A stretch of DNA of 64,000 bases from Brachionus manjavacas (taxonomy: Eukaryota; Rotifera; Eurotatoria; Ploima; Brachionidae): NCBI GenBank assembly GCA_019054805.1, contig JAHQIY010000027.1:558001-622000 (forward strand), written 5' to 3'. The notes beneath the pieces are model-generated. The model saw nothing but the letters and a program-made list of their open reading frames with translations. It did not search any database and was not told the DNA's origin. The translations under genes were made by a program, and so were the position numbers. Numbering within the stretch: position 1 is the stretch's first letter; each line of letters starts with the position of its first letter. Positions 53,901 to 64,000 of the stretch are shown in pieces.

Positions 53901-55148
53901 ATGGTAGAAAGCTTGCTAGACGAGTTGACAAATATCGAGATAACAATGGAAGTAAGCGACAGCTCACCTGAAAGATTGCCAAAAAAACAAGAAACAAAAA
54001 ACTGATTCTAACACTTCCTTAAACATCAATCAATTAGACGAAAGAATCGAACGACTAGAGAAAAACAATAAGTACTGAGGGTAAGTCTTGAGAAGGTACT
54101 TCAAATTAGCACAACTATTCTAAACCTCTTGCCTTCTCCAAGCTTTCGATAATATTTATCTAAATCCTGATCTAACTGTAGCCCAACAACATAACTTTAA
54201 AATATTACGTGAAAAATGCAAACAACAAAATGAAAAAGAGTCAGACAAGAACCATGTACATGTGATTCGAAACAACGCCATTAAGAGTGTGAAAAGAAAG
54301 GAATCAAACGAAAAAGCAAGATCCTCAGAACACTAGCAGTAACCAACTCATATTTATCGATACAACTGAATGAAAGTCTTCTAAATAATGATCAAACGCA
54401 ATCAACCTTAACCAAAATGTAATTAAAATTGGAACACTCAAATGTAAGAACTTCAAAGCAAATTATGTTTACATCAACGAACTCTTAAAAAAATGAAACA
54501 ACTTTTCTTGAACTTTTTGAACAAAACTTCACAAAAGCTCGATAGTACACAAATTGATTATGTAAGCGAATTCACATACTTAGGAAACAACATTAGTTTT
54601 AGGATGGGAACACAAAGAGACATTAAGAATAGACTTGCCAAAGCAAAGAGTGCTTTCGCAAGACTCAAACCGGTATGGAAGTCAACTAGCTACAGTAAGG
54701 AAACAAAACTTAAACTGTTCAACAGTGTAGTAAATCAACACTGATGTACGGAAGTGAATGTTGGGGGATGTGTGAATCTGACAGGAAAAGTCTTGACACC
54801 TTTCACACGGTAAGCCTGCGGAGGATTCTCGGGATACACTGGCCTGAGACATTGTCGAATGCTGACCTATACAGAAGAACAAATTCAGAGCGATTAAATC
54901 AATGCTTTAAGAACAAAAGTGTGATGGATTGGCATGTACTTTGAATGACATAAACACGAATACCTAAAAGAGCTCTTCAATGAACACCTCAAGGTTGACG
55001 TAAGGTAGGACGACCAGCAGTAACTTGGAGGTCAACAGTCACGAAAGGGCTCATCGCAATCGGAATGAGGAAGAGAAGCAAGGGTAAAGGAAAAAGATCG
55101 ACTTGAGAGGATGTCAAAAGTAATGACTCCACAAGGAGTGATAAAATT
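53901..55148 (+). pseudogene. Internally deleted LINE (unit 3/4)
   Basis: As 49605-50850, but with seven A at the endonuclease start, which shifts the frame. The RT C-terminal frames (54493-54744 and 54744-54944) are unchanged. Confidence 0.83.
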
Positions 55149-55524
55149 GATTAATTCTTATCAATTTATATTGAATTTTTCTCTTTTTTTTGAAAATTAA
55201 ATTACTTGTTCCAAAATTATTATTTTTAGTGAAAATTGAATATTTTTATTTTTATTTACAAGAAAAATGGGGGTCAGTTGGGAGTCAGGTTTTTTAAAAA
55301 ATATAAAAATATTCAATTTTCACTAAAAATAAAAATTTTGAAACAAGTAATTATATTTTCAAAAAAAAAGAGAAAAATTCAAACTAAATGATATATTATA
55401 ACTTTTGAAAATATTTTTGCTTTGCAAAAAAAACTTAAATAATTAAAATAAATAATTTCACACTAAAATAATAAAAAAAAACTAATTATTTTTACTCATT
55501 ATAAATTGATAAGAATTATTGATA
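55149..55524. repeat. Fold-back element, complete (unit 4)
   Basis: As 43630-44002, with a slightly shorter T run in the left arm. Confidence 0.78.
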
Positions 55525-55742
55525 GTAGTTTCATCCAAAAATTTCAAAAAATATCGCTGAAAAAAAAGTGTTTCTCGCTTGAGACTAAACCCGAAACAAT
55601 TAATAAACATAGCAATCAAAAAGTAACTTCCACTTCACTCGCAAAAGAATTTAGAACTAGCACATCAACAATATCAACGATTCTTTTCTCAAAGGCAAAA
55701 GTACCTTGGCGATATAGTTTTCCTGTTTTTGTTCTGACCTAA
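55506..55742 (+). pseudogene. Tigger/CENP-B-type HTH fragment (unit 4)
   Basis: Identical in translation to 36509-36745 and 43984-44220. Confidence 0.65.
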
Positions 55743-55864
55743 ATGACCTTTTTGATCGTGTTTCAAATTAAAGTTTTTGTGAAATACAAATGGATAAAAA
55801 GAACAGAAAAAAATATAAAAAATTGAACAACCTTAAAGGTTAAAACTTAGTTCTCTAAATTCAA

Positions 55865-56028
55865 CATAGTGCAGCATTCAAAGTTGCATCAAATTTCTAA
55901 GTCTGATAAATTTGCAGACTTTAGCAGAAATTAAATTTTAATATAATAGAGCGAAGCACATTTTGAAGTTATTTTGCACATCTTAAGTAGACATTCATAT
56001 TTGATGCAACTTTGAATGATGCACCATG
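55865..56028. mobile_element. 164-bp miniature inverted-repeat element (unit 4)
   Basis: As 44343-44506. Confidence 0.8.
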
Positions 56029-56176
56029 CTCCGGTAACAGAACTAATTTTAAACTTTTATAAAACAGTTATTTAAATTTTTTACACTTTGTTCTGTTCTT
56101 TTGTACTGAACTTCACGAAACCAAATAAAATTAAATTGTGCTGTGCATACTAACAAAAATTAATGGAAAAACGATG

Positions 56177-56242
56177 TTGCAAAAAGATCTGGATGCAGTG
56201 TGTCAATGGATTGATTTGTAGCGCACGGGACTGTGTGCTGAA
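56177..56242 (+). pseudogene. Second LINE, RT fragment, shortened (unit 4)
   Basis: Carries the same 244-bp deletion junction (GTGCTGAAGACTTTTATA) as unit 2, which groups units 2 and 4. The right inverted end of the inserted element remains at 56527-56539. Confidence 0.75.
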
Positions 56243-56627
56243 GACTTTTATATTTTTTTAAATTTGAACAATTAAATTAAATTCAGTTATCTATTAACGA
56301 TGGCTGAAAATCATTTAGATGATTTAATTAATTGTTTACAAAATATACACATAAATACAGTAAAAATAACAAAATCTCAAAAAAATTTTCGAATTTTATC
56401 TTATGGCTTTTTCTAACTTCGAATTTCATCTAAGTACGAAAAAAAATTTTTTTTTATTTTTTTTATTTTGCTATTTTAATTAGTGCTTTCACTTTTTTTG
56501 CTCAATTTACCTGGCTTTTTTTAAATATTGCTATTTTAAGTGATTGCCGCAAAAATTTATACTCAAATGTTTTATTTACGAGAATGTTAGATTCTAGATC
56601 CCAATAAAACTCTCACCTTTCCCCATC

Positions 56628-56933
56628 AAATTTGAAAAGGGATGTAAATGCGTTAGAAAAATAGCAAGAGCAAAAATACCGTTGTTACTAAGAAACATGT
56701 CCCATGAAATGAGGTTGACTCGAACGGGACTGACAAGGCTAAGTAAAAGAAAAGTAAGAAGTGATTTGATTAGGATGTACAAATTAGCGAATAGCTTCAA
56801 AGAGGGCTTAGATAGATTTAATGAAATCGGCTGCTACATTTTCATACTGCCAAATGGTAGTGATAAGCTCATACACTCTACATGTAAGATGTCACAGAAA
56901 GAATTACTACCACAACTACTACTTATACTTTAA
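56628..56933 (+). pseudogene. Second LINE, RT C-terminus (unit 4)
   Basis: Same translated frame as 37872-38177 and 45103-45408. Confidence 0.82.
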
Positions 56934-57241
56934 ATAAGTTTTTAACGATTAATTTTATATTTTTATTTTTAATTGATAATTTTTTTCATGGAATTACTAA
57001 TATTTTTAGGAATTTACCAAAACGATTAAGTTATTTACTTGAATAAATGAATTTCAAGTAAACGAGTTTGCAGCTTATGTTACAAGAAGAATTGAAGATA
57101 GAGGAAGATTATTATTATTAGATATTGAAACGATAAAAAAATAAGGATTCAGGAAAAAAATTTTATTTTATTTTATAATTTTAAATAAAATTACATTAAA
57201 TATAATGAAAAAAATTTTTTTTAAGGCTCTTGAAACTATTT

Positions 57242-57526
57242 TTAACAACCACCACCACCACCGTCTCCACCACAACCGCCACCACCACCACCACCGTCTC
57301 CACCACAACCGCCACCACCACCACCACCGTCTCCACCACAACCGCCACCACCACTATCACCTCCGCCACCACTATTTCCCCCATAACCACTATAATCACC
57401 GTAACCACTAGCATTGTTATTAATTGGCTTAGAATGGTATGATCGATTTGATTTTTGTGATCGTTTTTTTCCTCGGTTAGATTTATCTCGCAACAAATCT
57501 AACAGGAAACTTAAACATGAAGCCAT
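57242..57526 (-). CDS. Glycine-rich protein, 94 residues (unit 4)
   Basis: Identical in translation to the copies at 38769-38485 and 46000-45716. Non-coding DNA just outside differs between units by homopolymer length (for example the T run before 57230), whereas this frame does not. Confidence 0.4.
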   Translation of the reverse strand: MASCLSFLLDLLRDKSNRGKKRSQKSNRSYHSKPINNNASGYGDYSGYGGNSGGGGDSGGGGCGGDGGGGGGGCGGDGGGGGGGCGGDGGGGGC

Positions 57527-57962
57527 AATAGATCAAATTATCTAAAATAATAAAGGGTATACATTCTTTTAATTAAAATTTTAAAAATCACTCAGATCTA
57601 TCAATATTTTTGACTCAACAAAGTGGAATTATAAAATTTGGAATTAGAACATTTTAAAATAAATATAATAAAACAGAAGATCAAATATTAACGTTTTTAT
57701 AGATATTTATTTAGAAAAATTCTGTCTCAAAATGAAATTAAAATGAAATTTCAAGAACACAAACAAATCCGAAATGAAATTAGTGTTTTTTTTGATTTTT
57801 AGTCAGAAAAATTATCAAAAAAATTTTCTCGTCAAAAATAAAGGTATTTTTTTCAAAAATACAAATAAAAATTAAAAATCTAAAGGTGTAATTGAAAACT
57901 TTCCAAAAATTAAAATTTCTAAATTTAGTTTGAAAAATTAGGAAATTATTAATTACTAGAAA

Positions 57963-59037
57963 TTATTTTCGTAGCCAAAAAAAATTCAAAAATTGAAAAT
58001 ATAATAAAAAATAAAAAAAATATAACACATTTGTAATAGAAAGTAAATTTGTTGTTTGTATTTTTATTGATTTTCGGTGGACGGCCTCTTTTGAGTTTAG
58101 TCTTGTAATAGTTATTGTCGAAGTCGGTTGAATGAGCAATCTATTGTTACCATTGTTCTCTTGGCTTGATAGCTGTGAAATAGGTTCCATTTGATTATCA
58201 TGTTGTTGTTCATCGTCCATTGAAATTTGATTTTCAAGATTGATACTTTGTAAAGCTGTGTTCGTTGGTCCTTTAGATTTTATAGTCACTAATCCCATAT
58301 TTGTTTGTTTTTGTCTTCCCCTTTATATGTTTAAATCAATAGATGGAAATTGACATCAGCCATGATTGTAAGCCACACTAATGACATGTTTACAAATATA
58401 ATTTATATTCCAATCTGGACATGAATATTGACTAAGTTGCCATTGATCATTATTGAATGTTACATAACGAAGTTCACTCCCTGGCACTTGATTCCTTTAT
58501 TTAATCCAAGTTTTAAGATTGTTGAAATTCATTTTCTTGAGTTCATCATCGTTTTTTATGACGTTGGACCAAGTTGTTTAACTGCACCGAATTCACTTCG
58601 ACGAATGCATTTTCGATATTGTCTCTCAACCATCGCTTTATACCTTTTAGCTTGATCGATTGATCAAAATTTTTTTGGTAATAATTTATTCTGTTTTTCT
58701 AAGAAATCTTCTTGATTTTTCCTGATGGACATGTGCAACATCTTTTACAAAAATTGATGCTCCAGAGTGAGTTAAAGGTTTGAACATGTGAAATCTTTTA
58801 TCACAACAAGAACATTTGTAAAAGTGCTTTTCGCCTTGTTGTGCTTTCGCAGACCTCGAATTGTCTTCAAAACTTAAGCACAAGGTAAATGCTTCTTTGA
58901 AAGTTTGGAAGTTGTCATGATAAACATATTATTTTTTTGTTAGGCCTTTCTTCGATTACAGCATCGTTATTGATGTCGTCATCTCAATTGTTGATAGATC
59001 TTAAAATTGATGTCGAAGAGGATTCTGTATTACTCAT
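57963..59037 (-). pseudogene. Deleted MULE transposase (unit 4)
   Basis: As in unit 1. An A-run length change near 58015 alters the end of the acidic 103-codon frame, which becomes 111 codons here; this shows that frame's C-terminus is not conserved. Confidence 0.78.
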
Positions 59038-59610
59038 TTTAAAATTTACTTATCAGTATTCCAACTAACTAATAATTCAACATTTAAATAGAAAGATAAC
59101 ACAAATTAGAATAAACTATTCAATATTCTTTAATATTCATCTGCTTTAAAACTAATTAATCTGACTATTAACAATTCAATTTAGCTACTAAATAATTAAA
59201 TTATTCCTTTTCTATTCAGCTGCTTTTTTATTTAAAATTGGCTATCAATATAATTAAACTGGCTTCAATGTTAAAAATAAGCTAATTTTTTTTAAATTTT
59301 TATACAAATTCTGAAAATTCGGAGACGCAGTTTATAAGAAATTTTTTTGAAATCTCTTCTTTTTTTTTCTATTACAGTAGTGAAAAACAGGTGGTCCGTG
59401 TTTTAGCATAAGCCCCATGGACAAGTATTAGAAAAAAAAAGTCAATTTTAAAAAAGTTATAATAAAAAATTGAATAAGTTTAAAATTCTATGCATGTAAT
59501 TAGTAAGTAGTATATCGTAAATATCAAAATTAACTGATCCATTACTAAATCTTGAAAAAAATCTTTATTTTTTATTATCATATTTTACTAAGCAAGTTTT
59601 GATATTTACT

Positions 59611-59956
59611 GATGCAACCGTAAATATCAAAAAAAAAAAACTTTCTATGAATTTGCATGTCAAGTTGGCGTATTTTCGGACTTATTTTCCTATTACGCTT
59701 TTGATTTAGTTCAAAATTGTCATATTGAACTAGAAATTAGACTTGACAAGACGATCAAAAAGCTTTAGACAAAAAATATATCAATAAAATGTCAATCGGT
59801 GGTGGTCAAGGAATGATAAGATGTAATTTTACATATCAATGTATTACAAATCGATTAGGCTGTAGAAAATCGAACCTCTTGTGTAATTCCAGATGTCATG
59901 TATCAAATACAATTTTTTATCAAAATTTACGCTTTATTTCATTTATTTCAGATTAA
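59611..59956 (+). pseudogene. Ginger/KRBA2-type integrase C-terminus (unit 4)
   Basis: Has the same extra A (GATCAAAAAGCTTTAG) as unit 1, breaking the frame before the Cys-rich tail, whereas units 2 and 3 have GATCAAAAGCTTTAG. Confidence 0.63.
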
Positions 59957-60725
59957 CTATATTGATCTTTTTAATTTCAGTTAATTACGAAAAAAATAGA
60001 AAAACAAGAAAAATTGATAATTTTATTTATTTCAAAATTAACGTATTGTAACGTTATTATCGATATTTACGCATTATAAAAAAACGAAAACATATACAAG
60101 CCGATCAATTGCTAAATATTAAAACCGCCAAAGCGATTTAAAAAGAATTATATTTATGAAAACGTAAGAAATTACATTTATACACTCTATTTATCGTATA
60201 CTGAAATCAACCTTTAGGAGATCATTTAAAAGCTTGTATAGATAAAAAAAATTCCATTTTTTGTTCCATAGAGGCGACGATTTTATTTATTATGAATTTA
60301 ACTGAGTCTAAAACACCATTTTTTTCATTTTTGTAACTAAATTCTATTAAGGATTTATTAAGTTTAGGAGGATAGACGAGGCATTAATAAATAACCGCTT
60401 TTCCAACATACTAATTTGAGTATAAAAAGATGTGCTGTTTGTGTTATTTACTGTATGAGTTCTTATAAAAAAAGTATTTTTCTTCATTTTGGGCTTCTCA
60501 TTATTTGTTCCAAAAAAACGTTTAAAGTTTAAAAAAAATTTGTCCTATTTACTCTATTCTTACGGCTTCATATAAAGGAATTACATGTGCATATTTCTTT
60601 AAGTCAATGAAACGTTTAATTAATAAATTTTGTCTCGTTTTAAATTCGTTTAATAAGTTATTTGTAATAAAAATATCTAATATGTGTCTAAAAGACGATT
60701 GACAATATTGCTTGAATTAAAAACT

Positions 60726-61067
60726 AACAAGGTTTTACCTATTGCTCCGCTGCCAGAATAATAAAAATAAAATAAAAAGAAATTGGTATTGATTATTTAA
60801 TTGATTGATTTATTTTATTTATTGTATTGAAAAATTCTTATTAAAAAGTGATTTTAAAGAATTTTTTTCATAAGTATTGATTAAATGATTTAACGAATAT
60901 TTCTGTACAGTATGTCACAAAGAGATAGAATCAAACTTTTTTTATATTTGATTGTTTTTTTGTTCATTATTTCGTTAACTCGGCTATTTCACTTTCAGTC
61001 TTTGTCTGATTTTTCAAAAAACATGCAATTTGCCACTTGATCAGTTATTTTATTTTTACCCATTTTA
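60726..61067 (+). repeat. Flank plus left end of mariner-like element (unit 4/5 junction)
   Basis: Same block as 41975-42315. Confidence 0.84.
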
Positions 61068-61133
61068 TAAAATAAATTTTAATAAATTAAATAATTTTCA
61101 TAAAATGGTTAGACGTCACAAAATCAGGAACTT

Positions 61134-62382
61134 ATGGTAGAAAGCTTGCTAGACGAGTTGACAAATATCGAGATAACAATGGAAGTAAGCGACAGCTCAC
61201 CTGAAAGATTGCCAAAAAAACAAGAAACAAAAAACTGATTCTAACACTTCTTTAAACATCAATCAATTAGACGAAAGAATCGAACGACTAGAGAAAAACA
61301 ATAAGTACTGAGGGAAAGTCTTGAGAAGGTACTTCAAATTAGCACAACTATTCTAAACCTCTTGCCTTCTCCAAGCTTTCGATAATATTTATCTAAATCC
61401 TGATCTAACTGTAGCCCAACAACATAACTTTAAAATATTACGTAAAAAATGCAAACAACAAAATGAAAAAGAGTCAGACAAGAACCATGTACATGTGATT
61501 CGAAACAACGCCATTAAGAGTGTGAAAAGAAAGGAATCAAACGAAAAAGCAAGATCCTCAGAACACTAGCAGTAACCAACTCATATTTATCGATACAACT
61601 GAATGAAAGTCTTCTAAATAATGATCAAACGCAATCAACCTTAACCAAAATGTAATTAAAATTGGAAAACTCAAATGTAAGAACTTCAAAGCAAATTATG
61701 TTTACATCAACGAACTCTTAGAAAAAAATGAAACAACTTTTCTTGAACTTTTTGAACAAAACTTCACAAAAGCTCGATAGTACACAAATTGATTATGTAA
61801 GCGAATTCACATACTTAGGAAACAACATTAGTTTTAGGATGGGAACACAAAGAGACATTAAGAATAGACTTGCCAAAGCAAAGAGTGCTTTCGCAAGACT
61901 CAAACCGGTATGGAAGTCAACTAGCTACAGTAAGGAAACAAAACTTAAACTGTTCAACAGTGTAGTAAATCAACACTGATGTACGGAAGTGAATGTTGGG
62001 GGATGTGTGAATCTGACAGGAAAAGTCTTGACACCTTTCACACGGTAAGCCTGCGGAGGATTCTCGGGATACACTGGCCTGAGACATTGTCGAATGCTGA
62101 CCTATACAGAAGAACAAATTCAGAGCGATTAAATCAATGCTTTAAGAACAAAAGTGTGATGGATTGGCATGTACTTTGAATGACATAAACACGAATACCT
62201 AAAAGAGCTCTTCAATGAACACCTCAAGGTTGACGTAAGGTAGGACGACCAGCAGTAACTTGGAGGTCAACAGTCACGAAAGGGCTCATCGCAATCGGAA
62301 TGAGGAAGAGAAGCAAGGGTAAAGGAAAAAGATCGACTTGAGAGGATGTCAAAAGTAATGACTCCACAAGGAGTGATAAAAT
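61134..62382 (+). pseudogene. Internally deleted LINE (unit 4/5)
   Basis: As 42383-43629. At the endonuclease start it reads INELLEKNETTF in frame (a G where other units have A), close to the family pattern 'yi..Ll...di'. The RT C-terminal frames are unchanged. Confidence 0.83.
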
Positions 62383-62690
62383 TGATTAATTCTTATCAAT
62401 TTATATTGAATTTTTCTCTTTTTTTTTGAAAATTAAATTACTTGTTCCAAAATTATTATTTTTAGTGAAAATTGAATATTTTTATTTTTATTTACAAGAA
62501 AAATGGGGGTCAGTTGGGAGTCAGGTTTTTTAAAAAATATAAAAATATTCAATTTTCACTAAAAATAAAAATTTTGAAACAAGTAATTTAATTTTCAAAA
62601 AAAAGAGAAAAATTCAAACTAAATGATATATTATAACTTTTGAAAATATTTTTGCTTTGCAAAAAACTTAAATAATTAAAATAAATAATT
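62383..62690. repeat. Fold-back element, right end deleted (unit 5)
   Basis: As 50851-51160. Confidence 0.75.
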
Positions 62691-62693
62691 TAT

Positions 62694-63337
62694 ATATAAT
62701 TTATATTCCAATCTGGACATAAATATTGACTAAGTTGCCATTGATCATTATTGAATGTTACATAACGAAGTTCACTACCTGGCACTTGATTTCTTTATTT
62801 AATCCAAGTTTTAAGATTGTTGAAATTCATTTTCTTGAGTTCATCATCGTTTTTTTATGACGTTGGACCAAGTTGTTTAACTGCACCGAATTCACTTCGA
62901 CGAATGCATTTTCGATATTGTCTCTCAACCATCGCTTTATACCTTTTAGCTTGATCGATTGATCAAAATTTTTTTGGTAATAATTTATTCTGTTTTTCTA
63001 AGAAATCTTCTTGATTTTTCCTGATGGACATGTGCAACATCTTTTACAAAAATTGATGCTCCAGAGTGAGTTAAAGGTTTGAACATGTGAAATCTTTTAT
63101 CACAACAAGAACATTTGTAAAAGTGCTTTTCGCCTTGTTGTGCTTTCGCAGACCTCGAATTGTCTTCAAAACTTAAGCACAAGGTAAATGCTTCTTTGAA
63201 AGTTTGGAAGTTGTCATGATAAACATATTATTTTTTTTGTTAGGCCTTTCTTCGATTACAGCATCGTTATTGATGTCGTCATCTCAATTGTTGATAGATC
63301 TTAAAATTGATGTCGAAGAGGATTCTGTATTACTCAT
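62694..63337 (-). pseudogene. MULE N-terminal part and SWIM remnant (unit 5)
   Basis: As 51164-51809; the zinc-binding frame at 63182-62985 is identical to all other units. Confidence 0.75.
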
Positions 63338-63909
63338 TTTAAAATTTACCTATCAGTATTCCAACTAACTAATAATTCAACATTTAAATAGAAAGATAAC
63401 ACAAATTAGAATAAACTATTCAATATTCTTTAATATTCATCTGCTTTAAAACTAATCAATCTGACTATTAACAATTCAATTTAGCTACTAAATAATTAAA
63501 TTATTCCTTTTCTATTAAGCTGCTTTTTAATTTATAATTGGCTATCAATATAATTAAACTGGCTTCAATGTTAAAAATAAGCTAATTTTTTTTAAATTTT
63601 TATACAAATTCTGAAAATTCGGAGACGCAGTTTATAAGAAATTTTTTTGAAATCTCTTCTTTTTTTTTCTATTACAGTAGTGAAAAACAGGTGGTCCGTG
63701 TTTTAGCATAAGCCCCATGGACAAGTATTAGAAAAAAGTCAATTTTAAAAAAGTTATAATAAAAAATTGAATAAGTTTAAAATTCTATGCATGTAATTAG
63801 TAAGTAGTATATCGTAAATATCAAAATTAACTGATCCATTACTAAATCTTGAAAAAAAAATCTTTATTTTTTATTATCATATTTTACTAAGCAAGTTTTG
63901 ATATTTACT

Positions 63910-64000
63910 GATGCAACCGTAAATATCAAAAAAAAAAAACTTTCTATGAACTTGCATGTCAAGTTGGCGTATTTTCGGACTTATTTTCCTATTACGCTTT
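63910..64000 (+). pseudogene. Ginger/KRBA2-type integrase remnant, cut by window end (unit 5)
   Basis: Starts at the GATGCAACCGTAAATATC word and enters the ELACQVG region before the window stops. Confidence 0.55.

Larger units (their letters stand above)
50207..54502 (+). repeat. Array unit 3 (short, 2.93-kb deletion)
   Basis: Joins ATAAATAATTT (equivalent of 43937) directly to ATATAATTTATATTCC (equivalent of 46870) at about 51160-51164. The deletion removes the right end of the fold-back element, the Tigger fragment, the 164-bp miniature element, the second LINE, the Gly-rich ORF and the 3' part of the MULE. Both breakpoints lie in ATAATTT words, suggesting microhomology. Confidence 0.93.
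54503..61737 (+). repeat. Array unit 4 (long)
   Basis: Shares the 244-bp deletion with unit 2, but in the MULE-to-integrase spacer carries words otherwise found in unit 1 (for example CTAATTAATCTGAC near 59150), a mosaic pattern. Confidence 0.92.
35554..64000 (+). repeat. Tandem array of composite transposon-derived units
   Basis: Five head-to-tail units, phased here at the TTTTCTTGAACTTTTTGAAC word inside the LINE relic: 35554-42985, 42986-50206, 50207-54502, 54503-61737 and 61738 to beyond the window. Lengths are about 7.43, 7.22, 4.30 and 7.24 kb, the last being cut. Units 3 and 5 lack the same 2.93 kb; units 2 and 4 share a 244-bp deletion that unit 1 does not have. The repeating period is therefore the long+short pair (about 11.52 kb from unit 2 to 4 and 11.53 kb from unit 3 to 5). 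Units 2-5 are nearly identical apart from homopolymer-length differences; unit 1, at the edge, is the most diverged. Confidence 0.95.
61738..64000 (+). repeat. Array unit 5 (short, cut by window end)
   Basis: Has the same deletion junction as unit 3 (62690-62694). It shares GAGTTCATCATCG and TTTGGTAATAA words with unit 4 rather than unit 3, and TAATTTAATTTTC with unit 1. The unit continues past 64000. Confidence 0.92.

Noticed and set aside
57205-57411. His-rich, Thr-rich and Val-rich open frames across the minisatellite (also at 38412-38685 and 45643-45916)
   Set aside because: They are other-frame and antisense readings of the same 33-bp repeat; at most one frame can be real, and the Gly-rich minus frame has a true ATG and the longest non-repetitive N-terminus.
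35554-64000. Array considered as a CRISPR array, or as rDNA or histone cluster
   Set aside because: Units are kilobases long and full of transposon fragments; no short spaced repeats, rRNA or histone sequence is present.

Overview
This window is eukaryotic, almost certainly invertebrate, and very A+T-rich. The best-preserved gene, an arrestin-domain gene at 33570-34613, has three introns of only 48-51 bases. The rest is dominated by decayed LINE, Mutator-like (MULE), Tigger/pogo, Tc1/mariner and Ginger/KRBA2-like remnants. Tiny introns, very low GC and this mix of repeats would suit a monogonont rotifer such as Brachionus. That is an inference from general knowledge, not something the sequence proves. 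I see no bacterial operons, rRNA genes, tRNA genes or CRISPR arrays.

Layout. 1-12.4 kb is a LINE graveyard: reverse-transcriptase (RT) fragments in both orientations, with two recurrent 3'-end signatures. One (type A) ends in a GAAGGAGC..TTAGCTCGGTACAG element, the other (type B) in an ACTTCTCC..GGAGGTTAA hairpin; both are followed by an AAATAAATAA-like tail. A Tc1/mariner-like miniature element sits at 7743-8042. A possible multi-exon host gene of unusually high GC is at 9377-10163 (minus). 12.4-29.2 kb is mostly featureless AT-rich DNA carrying isolated pieces: a 643-bp terminal-inverted-repeat element at 14.5 kb, a GC-rich possible gene at 22 kb, a MULE N-terminal fragment beside a Tigger 3' end at 23.3-24.3 kb, a GC-rich duplicated segment at 25.9-26.3 kb, and a 637-bp fold-back element next to a MULE SWIM/AT-hook remnant at 27.1-28.2 kb. 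At 29.2-31.3 kb a minus-strand LINE has inserted into an older plus-strand LINE, leaving a perfect 14-bp target duplication. The intact arrestin-domain gene follows.

35.55 kb to the window end is a tandem array of a composite unit built from pieces of at least six transposon families. Three long units (about 7.2-7.4 kb) and two short units (about 4.3 kb; the last is cut by the window edge) are present in the order long, long, short, long, short. Short units share one 2.93-kb deletion, and the last two long units share a 244-bp deletion, so the array repeats as a long+short pair of about 11.5 kb: a higher-order repeat. The left-edge unit is the most diverged. Sequence variants are distributed as a mosaic among units, as expected from unequal crossing-over or gene conversion.

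Each long unit carries, left to right: the C-terminal half of an internally deleted LINE, a fold-back element, a Tigger-type helix-turn-helix fragment, a 164-bp inverted-repeat miniature element, two pieces of a second LINE RT, an uninterrupted 94-codon glycine-rich ORF (minus), a deleted MULE (minus), a Ginger/KRBA2-type integrase C-terminus, the left end of a Tc1/mariner-like element, and the ORF1/endonuclease start of the next unit's LINE. Apart from the glycine-rich ORF, nothing in the unit looks able to make an intact protein. There is no evident pathway linking the genes; the story is transposon nesting followed by amplification.
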